From an uncultured cyanobacterium (GTDB taxonomy: Bacteria; Cyanobacteriota; Cyanobacteriia; Phormidesmidales; Phormidesmidaceae), in the NCBI GenBank assembly GCA_938029995.1, contig CALHGI010000499.1, positions 1 to 9,160 of the forward strand: DNA of 9,160 nt. The letters run 5' to 3'. This document shows positions 1-5,963 of the stretch, one piece after another. A program made the translations under genes and the position numbers. The first letter of the stretch is position 1; every line of letters begins with the position of its first letter. The notes under the pieces were generated by a model that did no database searches, was not told the origin of the DNA, and saw only the letters and a list, made by a program, of their open reading frames with translations.

Positions 1-1252
1 CGTAAAAGCATGGGTGGGTGACCGGTGGCGATGAAATCCGCATGTGGACTTCGGTGGCTCCGGCATCCCGTAGGGCTTTTACAATTTTGCCACTGGTGGT
101 GCCCCGCACAATGGAGTCATCCACTAGCAAAACTCGCTTCCCTTGCAACACATCCCGCAGGGGGTTTAGCTTAATGCGAATGCCAGCTTCCCGCATGATT
201 TGGGTGGGTTGAATAAATGTCCGACCCACGTAGCGATTTTTGATCAGACCTTCGGCATAGGGAATGCCAGATGTTTCGGCAAAGCCAATGGCAGCAGGAA
301 TTCCTGAGTCTGGGACGGGCATGATTAAGTCCACATCCGTCGATGACTCCTGGGCCAAGATATTGCCCAAACGCTTGCGATAGCTATAGAGGCTTTCGCC
401 GTGGTAAATGCTATCGGGCCGAGCAAAGTACACCATCTCAAAAATACAGAGACGGCGCTCGGGCTTTGCCCATTGGACTGATTTGAGGCCCGCTTCGCTG
501 ATCCAGATCAGTTCACCGGGTTGAACGTCACGAATATGGTGGGCATTGACGATGTCTAGGCCACAGGTTTCAGATGCCACGGCATACTGCCCAGGACCAT
601 CGTGGGGGTCGTCGCCGCCAAAGTAACCCAAAACTAGGGGGCGAATACCGTTGGGATCTCGGATGGCTAAGATGCCTTCTGGAGTGGCAATTGTGAGACT
701 AAAGGCTCCTTCGCAACGCTTGCAGGCATCGATCGCTGCCTCAATCCAGTCTTTGCCTTCATTGACGGCGTCTGCCATAAACAGGGCAATAAGTTCGGTG
801 TCGGTGGTGGTGTGCAGCGTATGGTTGCGTTCTAGGAGTTCTTCGCGCAGCTTATTGGCGTTGACCACATTGCCATTGTGGGCCAGGGCCATTTCTCCAA
901 GGCGGGTGGTTACAATTGCTGGTTGGGCATTGGCGACACGGCTAGACCCTGTGGTGGAGTAGCGGGTATGACCGATGGCCCATTGCCCAGTCAGACGTTC
1001 TAACACCTCTTCGTCAAAGACTTGGGACACCAGTCCCATATCCTTGTGGATGTTGATGGAGCCATGGTCAAATGCTGCAATGCCGGCGGATTCTTGGCCG
1101 CGGTGTTGCAATGCATAGAGGCCAAAGTAGGTCAGTGTAGCGACATCGTCTGTGGGAGAAAAAACAGCGAATACGCCACAGGCTTCTTCTGGCTTATCGG
1201 GGTGAACGTCCACGGTAGAAGAGTGGGGAAAAGTCTTTTGGGGAAGAGGCAT
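1..1252 (-). CDS. purF: Amidophosphoribosyltransferase PurF, partial (C-terminus off the left edge)
   Basis: PurF makes 5-phosphoribosylamine from PRPP and glutamine, the first committed step of de novo purine synthesis in the cytoplasm. The 417 codons present cover most of the protein. A 24-residue propeptide precedes Cys25 (EACGVFAVF), the N-terminal nucleophile of the class II glutamine amidotransferase domain. HRGQESAG follows at 50–57 and GHTRYST at 94–100. The phosphoribosyltransferase half carries the PRPP loop VLLVDDSIVRGTT at 374–386. Cys269 (RLCIFEMVYFARPDS) and Cys415 (PVTHPCFY) match two of the four cysteines that bind the [4Fe-4S] cluster in Bacillus-type PurF; the other two would lie beyond the edge. 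The ATG at 1252 fits the usual propeptide length. The gene lies 200 bases downstream of purL on the same strand, with no clear terminator between, so they may be co-transcribed. Confidence 0.97.
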   Translation of the reverse strand, partial: MPLPQKTFPHSSTVDVHPDKPEEACGVFAVFSPTDDVATLTYFGLYALQHRGQESAGIAAFDHGSINIHKDMGLVSQVFDEEVLERLTGQWAIGHTRYSTTGSSRVANAQPAIVTTRLGEMALAHNGNVVNANKLREELLERNHTLHTTTDTELIALFMADAVNEGKDWIEAAIDACKRCEGAFSLTIATPEGILAIRDPNGIRPLVLGYFGGDDPHDGPGQYAVASETCGLDIVNAHHIRDVQPGELIWISEAGLKSVQWAKPERRLCIFEMVYFARPDSIYHGESLYSYRKRLGNILAQESSTDVDLIMPVPDSGIPAAIGFAETSGIPYAEGLIKNRYVGRTFIQPTQIMREAGIRIKLNPLRDVLQGKRVLLVDDSIVRGTTSGKIVKALRDAGATEVHMRISSPPVTHPCFY

Positions 1253-1452
1253 CGTGAGTCCACTTAGCGTTAATAACGGCAAAAAGAAGTGACTAATGTC
1301 TATGGGCTTAAGACGCTAGCGGGTTGTTTAAATGGGTAGGGCTTATTGATAGGGGCTTGGAGAAAATGAGCTTAATATTCTCTTAATTAATACGATCCTA
1401 GCATCCTTAGCAGGTTGCTCAACCATTGCTCTATGAGATTAAGCAGAGTTGT
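1253..1452 (-). other. purL–purF intergenic spacer
   Basis: This AT-rich 200-base gap contains TATTAA-like boxes on the minus strand around 1376–1395 that could act as a purF promoter, but no convincing -35 box partners them. A short palindrome, CGTTAATAACG (1268–1278), lies just upstream of the purF start, and GGTTGCTCAACC (1412–1423) is a small hairpin without a T-tract. Nothing here forces either co-transcription with purL or separate transcription. Confidence 0.4.
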
Positions 1453-3789
1453 TTAGGCAACTAGGGCTCTTTCTATGGCGTTATGCCAACCATCAGCCAT
1501 GGTGGTGATGGCCATACTGATTAAGGGTTCGTGGGGGGATATTTGGAGGGTGAGCTGGCTCTCGGCGGTTTCCACGGTGCCGATGATGCTCCATGGGTGC
1601 TTGAGTTGATGACTGAGATAGGCTTCCCAGTCGTTTTTGTGGATGGGGGCTACGGTGACGATAATGCGAGCACCGCCTTCGCCAAACAGCAGGGTGTCGT
1701 AACGTTGGGCTGTTTTGGGTAATGTGATGGTGGCTCCAAGGTTGCCGCCGATGGCGGATTCGGCCAGTGCGATCGCAACTCCACCTTCAGCACAGTCATG
1801 GGCCGCCGTAATCCAACCCCGACGAATCCCGTCGCGACAAGCGGCCTGCACTGCCAGTTCCAGCTCAATATTGACCTTGGGCGGTTTGCCAGCCACCTGA
1901 CCATGGATCACCTTCAGATATTCCGATGCCCCCAGGGTCACCGTGCCATCGGCCCCCTCCCCCAGAGGAGTCCCCAATAGGTAAATATGGTCGCCGGGAT
2001 TCTGCCAGCTTTGACCACAAATCCGATCTAGATCGTCAATCACCCCCACCATCCCCACTACAGGGGTGGGATAGATCGGCTGCGGTTTACCCTCACTATC
2101 AACGGTTTCGTTATAGAGCGACACATTTCCACCGGTTACCGGAGTATCAAACCCACGACAGCCGTCCGCTAAACCCCGACAAGCCTCCGCTAATTGCCAG
2201 TAACCCTCGGGCTTCTCAGGACTGCCAAAATTTAAATTATCCGTCACTGCGATGGGTTCTGCCCCGACACAGCTCAAGTTGCGGGCGGCCTCTGCGACCG
2301 CCGCCAGGCCACCCTCATAGGGATTGAGATATACATAACGAGGATTGCAGTCCGTGGTGGCCGCCACCCCAGAATTACTGCGGCTACCGTCGTCTCCCTC
2401 TAAGGGGCGTAATCGCAAGACTGCCGCATCCGAGCCCCCGGGCAGCATGACCGTGTTATTTTGCACCTGGTGGTCATATTGATGATAGACCCACTGTTTA
2501 GACGCAATGGTCGGCGTACTTAGCAGGGCCAACATCACCTCATTCCAAGACTGGTGGCTAATGCCCGCCGCCGAGTAATCCCCTAGGCTGTCCTCCTGCC
2601 AACCCCAGGCCGTTTGCACATAGGCCGGGGGCTGTGCCAGCACCTCTCGCTCATAAAGCGGTGTGTTATCTGCCAGGGCGGAGGCGGGTACTTCTGCCGC
2701 CACCTGACCCTGGAATAAAATCCGCACAATGGGCTCTTGGATCACTTCCCCAGCTACCACGGCATGTAAGCCCCAGCGCTCAAAAATATCGATTAATTCC
2801 TGCTCGCGACCCTTGTGTCCCACAAACAGCATGCGTTCCTGGGACTCTGAGAGCAGATACTCATAGGGCACCATGCCCGTTTCCCGCACGGGGACTTTAT
2901 CCAGGTCTAGTTCAATCCCCACACCTCCATTCACGGCCATTTCAGAGGTGGAACAGGTGATGCCTGCGGCCCCCATATCCTGAGCCGCCACCACCGCTCC
3001 GGTTTTAAACGCTTCTAAACAGGCCTCCACTAGGGACTTTTCTAAAAATGGGTCCCCCACCTGTACCGCCGGGCGATCGGCCTCCGACTCATCGGTCAGT
3101 TCGGCACTGGCAAAGCTGGCCCCCCCCATGCCGTCCCGTCCGGTGGTGGAGCCCACATAGAGCACCGGGTTACCGATGCCAGCGGCCCCAGATTTGACGA
3201 TATCTTCCGTTTCCATTAGGCCAATGGCCATGGCATTGACCAAGGGGTTGCCCGCATAGGCTGCGTCAAAGTAAATTTCCCCACCGACGGTGGGCACCCC
3301 AAAGCAGTTGCCATAGTGGGAAATCCCCGAGACGACGCCTGAGAAAATTCGTCGCGTGTTGGGGTCATCCAAGGTGCCAAACCGCAGCGCATTCAAGGCC
3401 GCAATGGGACGTGCCCCCATGGTGAAAATGTCCCGCAGAATGCCCCCCACCCCAGTGGCCGCCCCTTGAAAGGGTTCAACCGCCGACGGGTGATTGTGGG
3501 ATTCAATCTTAAATACCAGCCGCTGGCCTTGGCCCACATCGACAACGCCAGCGTTTTCCCCAGGCCCCACTAAAATACGGGGGCCCTCGGTGGGAAACTG
3601 TTTGAGTAACGGTCGAGAGTTTTTGTAACAGCAATGCTCTGACCACATCACACCGAACATGCCTAGCTCAGCTCGGTTGGGATGACGCCCTAATCGCTGA
3701 ACAATTTCAGCATATTCGCCTGGTTTTAGTCCTTCAGAAGAAATTTCTTCATCGGAAAACGGAATCGGGGTGGATGCAGTCGTAGACAT
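1453..3789 (-). CDS. purL: Phosphoribosylformylglycinamidine synthase subunit PurL
   Basis: PurL is the large, ATP-dependent subunit of FGAM synthase. It converts FGAR to FGAM using ammonia supplied by the separate glutaminase PurQ, with PurS as the bridging subunit; neither partner is in the window. At 778 residues it is the short PurL type and lacks the fused glutaminase domain of the long enterobacterial form. Visible family motifs are [11 protein letters not shown] (His52 matches the proposed catalytic histidine), [16 protein letters not shown] at 94–109 with the glycine-rich stretch after it, and the second-repeat motif [15 protein letters not shown]. The start is fixed by an in-frame TAA two codons upstream (3793–3795). 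There is no Shine-Dalgarno sequence before it, which is common in cyanobacteria. purF follows on the same strand, which supports a purine-synthesis unit. Confidence 0.98.
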   Translation of the reverse strand: MSTTASTPIPFSDEEISSEGLKPGEYAEIVQRLGRHPNRAELGMFGVMWSEHCCYKNSRPLLKQFPTEGPRILVGPGENAGVVDVGQGQRLVFKIESHNHPSAVEPFQGAATGVGGILRDIFTMGARPIAALNALRFGTLDDPNTRRIFSGVVSGISHYGNCFGVPTVGGEIYFDAAYAGNPLVNAMAIGLMETEDIVKSGAAGIGNPVLYVGSTTGRDGMGGASFASAELTDESEADRPAVQVGDPFLEKSLVEACLEAFKTGAVVAAQDMGAAGITCSTSEMAVNGGVGIELDLDKVPVRETGMVPYEYLLSESQERMLFVGHKGREQELIDIFERWGLHAVVAGEVIQEPIVRILFQGQVAAEVPASALADNTPLYEREVLAQPPAYVQTAWGWQEDSLGDYSAAGISHQSWNEVMLALLSTPTIASKQWVYHQYDHQVQNNTVMLPGGSDAAVLRLRPLEGDDGSRSNSGVAATTDCNPRYVYLNPYEGGLAAVAEAARNLSCVGAEPIAVTDNLNFGSPEKPEGYWQLAEACRGLADGCRGFDTPVTGGNVSLYNETVDSEGKPQPIYPTPVVGMVGVIDDLDRICGQSWQNPGDHIYLLGTPLGEGADGTVTLGASEYLKVIHGQVAGKPPKVNIELELAVQAACRDGIRRGWITAAHDCAEGGVAIALAESAIGGNLGATITLPKTAQRYDTLLFGEGGARIIVTVAPIHKNDWEAYLSHQLKHPWSIIGTVETAESQLTLQISPHEPLISMAITTMADGWHNAIERALVA
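1768..1777. repeat. Extended HIP1 palindrome TGCGATCGCA
   Basis: This is a copy of the highly iterated palindrome GCGATCGC of cyanobacteria with flanking T and A, inside purL. Confidence 0.9.
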
Positions 3790-3829
3790 TAATTAGGAAT
3801 GGTGGGGTGGCAGGGGTGGACAAGGCTTG

Positions 3830-3835
3830 ATTTTA
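3830..3835 (-). promoter_or_regulatory. Possible purL -10 box
   Basis: TAAAAT on the minus strand matches TATAAT at five of six positions and would give a leader of about 34 nt for purL. The hexamer 17 bases upstream (GAATGA) is a poor -35 box, so this call is weak. It matters because it would place the purL start point downstream of the terminator at 3868–3904, making that terminator independent of purL. Confidence 0.3.
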
Positions 3836-3867
3836 AACCCTCCCACTGCGCATCATTCATCTTGTTC

Positions 3868-3904
3868 AAAAAAAAACCGACAGAACTCCCGCGAGTTCTA
3901 TCGG
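3868..3904 (-). terminator. Strong intrinsic terminator (minus strand)
   Basis: The minus strand reads CCGATAGAACTC, loop GCGG, GAGTTCTGTCGG, then nine T (3876–3868). The 12-bp stem is complete apart from one G·U pair and sits directly against the T-tract. It lies 79 bases upstream of the purL start and more than 330 bases downstream of the previous gene's stop codon, so it more likely ends a short RNA made in between than the 210-residue gene's mRNA. Confidence 0.85.
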
Positions 3905-3951
3905 CTGGTTGTGTGTTCCCTGTAGATGACTCGGCTAGAGTTGAGTCATCC
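3868..3951 (-). ncRNA. Candidate small RNA (or purL leader attenuator), two stem-loops
   Basis: Read on the minus strand, an RNA starting near 3950 would open with a perfect 8-bp stem, GATGACTC/GAGTCATC (3950–3943 with 3932–3925) and a 10-nt loop. A 20-nt A/C-rich linker without obvious pairing follows (3924–3905; core GGGAACACACAACC), then the terminator hairpin and U-tract. The length is about 80 nt. Two hairpins joined by a single-stranded A/C-rich linker is the layout of many bacterial regulatory RNAs. It resembles cyanobacterial Yfr1 in shape, but the Yfr1 core ACUCCUCACAC is absent, so no known family is assigned. It could instead be an attenuated 5' leader of purL. No coding potential is evident. 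Confidence 0.5.
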
Positions 3952-3953
3952 TT

Positions 3954-3959
3954 AGTATG
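3954..3959 (-). promoter_or_regulatory. Candidate -10 box for the small RNA
   Basis: CATACT on the minus strand matches the -10 consensus at four of six positions and places the start at about 3947–3951, exactly at the first stem-loop. The hexamer 17 bases upstream, CTCTCA (3982–3977), is a weak -35 box. A weak -35 is typical of promoters that depend on an upstream-bound activator such as CRP. Confidence 0.4.
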
Positions 3960-4003
3960 CTGAATTTACCCAGGGGTGAGAGCGATCCAAGTCATCGTTT
4001 ACC

Positions 4004-4019
4004 TGTGATTCTGATCACA
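4004..4019. promoter_or_regulatory. CRP/SYCRP1-type operator, perfect core
   Basis: TGTGA-TTCTGA-TCACA matches the CRP core TGTGA-N6-TCACA at all ten defined bases. Cyanobacterial cAMP receptor proteins of the SYCRP1 type recognise the same core as E. coli CRP. Its centre (4011.5) is about 61–65 bases upstream of the predicted minus-strand start near 3947–3950, close to the class I activator position. Further GATCAC half-sites start at 4023 and 4044. Confidence 0.65.
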
Positions 4020-4031
4020 TTTGATCACATT
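4012..4031. repeat. Tandem 10-bp direct repeat TGATCACATT x2
   Basis: Two perfect copies of TGATCACATT abut (4012–4021 and 4022–4031). The first copy supplies the right half of the CRP-type operator, and the second offers an extra half-site one helical turn away. A third GATCAC lies at 4044–4049, 21 bases further on, so all three fall on roughly the same face of the helix. Confidence 0.9.
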
Positions 4032-4081
4032 TTTCTTGTTCTGGATCACTGATGTTCGTGAATGATGACAAAAATTGATGC

Positions 4082-4131
4082 AAAAAACCGCTCAATGCAT
4101 TCCTCCGTGGGGTAGGCTGCGCCAATAGCGG
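4082..4131 (-). terminator. Weak candidate terminator for the 210-residue gene
   Basis: On the minus strand CCGCT (4131–4127) can pair with AGCGG (4092–4088), which is followed at once by six T (4087–4082). The stem is only 5 bp and the enclosed loop is about 34 nt, although CCT/AGG and other short pairs inside could compact it. It lies about 105 bases downstream of the stop codon at 4237. Confidence 0.3.
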
Positions 4132-4236
4132 TCTGCTGTGTCTATAGCCATGGTTACCTAAGGCTTTTAGCCATTTTTAGCCGTTATGTATGGCCCCTGA
4201 TCCATGGACGCTAAGCCATCCCCTGGGAGTGATTTT

Positions 4237-4869
4237 CTATCCCATGGCCCCCAAGGTATTTTTCCAGGTGAGTTCTTTGCAGAGCACTTGTAAGGCGCGC
4301 TTATCATTGTCGTTAAATAGGTCAGAGTCCCCTAGCTCGGTCAGAACTTGTTGGGTCAGCTGGTGGGCAAAGGTGCCGCCGCAGTTAAGCAAATGTCCGT
4401 AGTATCTAAACTGGGGGCGGTTATCAACGCTGAGGTGAAACTGATGGCGGCTGTGGGTATCCATGGCATACACCGGTGTGTTTACAGGGACAACATTCCG
4501 TGGAATCCCATGGTGGCCATAAGTTTGACCATCTTGATGGGCTAAATTGCCCACCAAGACTACATTCAGCAGGGTTTTAGTTTCTTGAATGAGGTCGGGG
4601 GTAAACAGGGGGTCAGGGGCACTGGTGAGTTGGGGGCCGCTGTTTAAAAATGCTGGGTTGAACAGCTGTGAGTTGTAGATGATGCCCACGGCCCAATGTT
4701 GTTGGTCGTTTTCGAGGGTAACAAACTGCCCAAAGCCATAATCACTGACGACGGGCGGCGCGATTACATCCCTTTCCGTATCTAGCTGAATCACATAGTC
4801 GCAGTGGGAATTTGATTTCACCACTGTGCCTAGTTTGCAGCCTCGGCGACTTTGCTTAGTGGACACCAT
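4237..4869 (-). CDS. Conserved-looking 210-residue protein, possible HAS-barrel domain, function unknown
   Basis: I cannot name this gene. Residues 11–66 (CKLGTVVKSNSH... to ...FVTLENDQQHWAVGIIYNS) alternate short beta segments in the pattern of a HAS barrel, the N-terminal fold of HerA-type ATPases. The later GIPRNVVPVNTPVYAMD (121–137) resembles the proline-rich end of that fold. There is no Walker A motif, signal peptide or membrane segment, so it would be a stand-alone barrel rather than an ATPase. Residues 85–106 and 165–205 look helical. The ATG at 4869 follows AGG at a 6-base spacing; the frame stays open upstream to about 5002 but has no ATG, GTG or TTG there. It lies between apcD and purL on the same strand. 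The reading frame is solid; the HAS-barrel assignment is inference from a visual match. Confidence 0.8.
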   Translation of the reverse strand: MVSTKQSRRGCKLGTVVKSNSHCDYVIQLDTERDVIAPPVVSDYGFGQFVTLENDQQHWAVGIIYNSQLFNPAFLNSGPQLTSAPDPLFTPDLIQETKTLLNVVLVGNLAHQDGQTYGHHGIPRNVVPVNTPVYAMDTHSRHQFHLSVDNRPQFRYYGHLLNCGGTFAHQLTQQVLTELGDSDLFNDNDKRALQVLCKELTWKNTLGAMG

Positions 4870-4971
4870 ACCTAACCTGCGTAGACGGCGAATTGAGCGT
4901 AAACCCTGTCCGAGTCGAAACCTGTTGTTGCTCCTAAGGTCAAACGACCATGCTGGACGTGGTTTGGTTTG

Positions 4972-4977
4972 ATTATA
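4972..4977 (-). promoter_or_regulatory. Perfect -10 box (TATAAT) for the 210-residue gene
   Basis: TATAAT on the minus strand directly follows the T-tract of the apcD terminator. It would start an RNA near 4965 with a leader of about 95 nt. No good -35 box sits at 16–18 bases, because that position is occupied by the terminator stem; TTGATC lies 22 bases upstream. The leader contains a small GGTC-GTTT-GACC hairpin. Confidence 0.4.
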
Positions 4978-5029
4978 AAAAAAATGACAAAGGGAATACG
5001 ATCAAATGTACTCCCTTTGTCATTTTTTT
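4977..5029 (-). terminator. apcD intrinsic terminator, symmetrical
   Basis: An 11-bp stem TGACAAAGGGA/TCCCTTTGTCA (4985–4995 with 5012–5022) extends inward past one mismatch by three more pairs and outward by an A-tract facing a T-tract. On the minus strand it ends apcD transcripts, about 75–120 bases past the stop codon. The symmetry would let it stop plus-strand transcription too, though no plus-strand gene lies just upstream. Confidence 0.85.
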
Positions 5030-5098
5030 GAAACTAAGTTGCTTCCAGACCCAATGCCTTCAAGCTTTGCCCATCACTGAGTTGTCTGTAATAACGGG

Positions 5099-5587
5099 CT
5101 AACCTGCCATGGCTTGAATGATGTAGTCAAAGTAGGGGGCCGCTTCTAGGGCTTGGGGCTCAGTCAGCAGTGCCAAAGAGGCATCTTTGAGGCACTCAAT
5201 GGCCGCTACCATGCCGGGAACAGGTACATTCAAGGCGTTATACATTTCGCGCACGCCTTCTATACCGATATCCTCAATGGGATCTTGGTTCCCAGCGATA
5301 ATACCGTAGGTGATCAGGCGTAAATACCAGCCATAATCCCGTAGGCAAAGGGCCCGTTCCTTTTGGCCAAAGGCATTACCACCGGGGGCAATGAAGTCTG
5401 GACGGCGACGCCACAGGGCCTTACTGGCCTGATCGACAATTTTTTTCTCATTTTCAGCCAGACGTTGGGCAATGCTAAGACGCTGTGGCCCGGTCTGGAG
5501 ATAATCTTGGATGCCTTTAAGCTCGCCGCTGGTAGGATAGCGCAGCTCATCATCTGCATTGAGAATTACTTGGCTAACGACAGACAT
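5099..5587 (-). CDS. apcD: Allophycocyanin-B alpha chain ApcD
   Basis: ApcD is a minor far-red-emitting alpha subunit of the phycobilisome core. It acts as a terminal emitter that hands excitation energy to chlorophyll in the photosystems and is linked to energy transfer toward photosystem I. The protein is a full-length phycobiliprotein of 162 residues. Cys81 in [18 protein letters not shown] is the phycocyanobilin attachment site. The opening [21 protein letters not shown], the helix [14 protein letters not shown] and the end [11 protein letters not shown] are characteristic of ApcD rather than ApcA, which has MSIVTKSIVNADAEARY. The ATG at 5587 gives the canonical N-terminus; no Shine-Dalgarno sequence is visible. 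It stands alone, away from apcABC, as apcD usually does, and has its own terminator. Confidence 0.95.
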   Translation of the reverse strand: MSVVSQVILNADDELRYPTSGELKGIQDYLQTGPQRLSIAQRLAENEKKIVDQASKALWRRRPDFIAPGGNAFGQKERALCLRDYGWYLRLITYGIIAGNQDPIEDIGIEGVREMYNALNVPVPGMVAAIECLKDASLALLTEPQALEAAPYFDYIIQAMAG

Positions 5588-5963
5588 AGCTTAGTGAATT
5601 CGGTGACTCGTATTAACTTCAGTGTAACGACTCTAGGGCACTGAAGGAAAGAATAACTTCGCCCTACTCAGAGATTTATATCCTCTGGATAATATAGCGT
5701 TCGCCCATAGTTCACAACACCCTGGATAGCTAGAACCTTAAATAGCAATGCCTATGGGCGACTTAATCCGCTGCATACATTTAGCAGATTGAGTCAACGG
5801 AATCCTGGTTCCTAGTCTGAGAGCTATGTTAAGAGAGTTTACAAACCCAGGCTCCTGCTGAAGGATGTCACGGACTTTAAGCTGTTGCCATAGAATTAAA
5901 GGCCCACCGGTAGCCAATGCTACTTGACCCCTTATCCAGGCGGCCCCGATCGCAGATTTCTCC
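5588..5963. other. 376-base divergent intergenic region, apcD / rlmD
   Basis: No gene is supported here. On the minus strand, TACACT (5626–5621) would give apcD a leader of about 27 nt and TATAAA (5680–5675) one of about 80 nt; neither has a good -35 box. On the plus strand GATAAT (5688–5693) is a fair -10 box for rlmD with a weak -35. A 10-bp inverted repeat with a long loop spans 5701–5761. I see nothing clear in 5762–5963. Confidence 0.4.
5701..5761. repeat. Perfect 10-bp inverted repeat with 41-base loop
   Basis: TCGCCCATAG (5701–5710) and CTATGGGCGA (5752–5761) are exact reverse complements, separated by 41 bases. If rlmD is transcribed from the GATAAT box at 5688–5693, the left arm lies at the very 5' end of its roughly 260-nt leader. 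Confidence 0.85.

Larger units (their letters stand above)
3790..4236. other. 447-base intergenic regulatory region upstream of purL
   Basis: No convincing protein gene lies here. On the minus strand the order is: a weak U-tailed hairpin (4082–4131) that may end the 210-residue gene, three helically phased GATCAC half-sites including a perfect CRP-type operator, a -10 box, two stem-loops with a strong terminator, and finally a possible purL promoter. The stretch 4140–4236 holds only a tandem TTTTAGCC repeat (about 4167–4184) and the palindrome TCCATGGA (4201–4208), with no recognised role. Confidence 0.6.

Noticed and set aside
1412..1423. GGTTGCTCAACC as a purL terminator
   Set aside because: The stem is only 4–5 bp and no T-tract follows on the minus strand.
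1926..2960. Plus-strand open frames opposite purL (1926–2327 and 2634–2960)
   Set aside because: They lie antisense to a complete purL with all family motifs; the products are proline- and histidine-rich without recognisable domains, as expected from the complement of a GC-rich gene.
3868..3951. Yfr1 or Yfr2-type cyanobacterial small RNA
   Set aside because: The two-hairpin shape fits Yfr1, but its conserved core ACUCCUCACAC is missing. The linker's GGGAACA only resembles the Yfr2 loop and is not in a loop.
3955..3969. NtcA-like nitrogen-control site upstream of the small RNA (minus strand GTA…TAC)
   Set aside because: The half-sites GTA and TAC are separated by 9 bases, whereas NtcA sites require GTA-N8-TAC. 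It also overlaps the -10 box.
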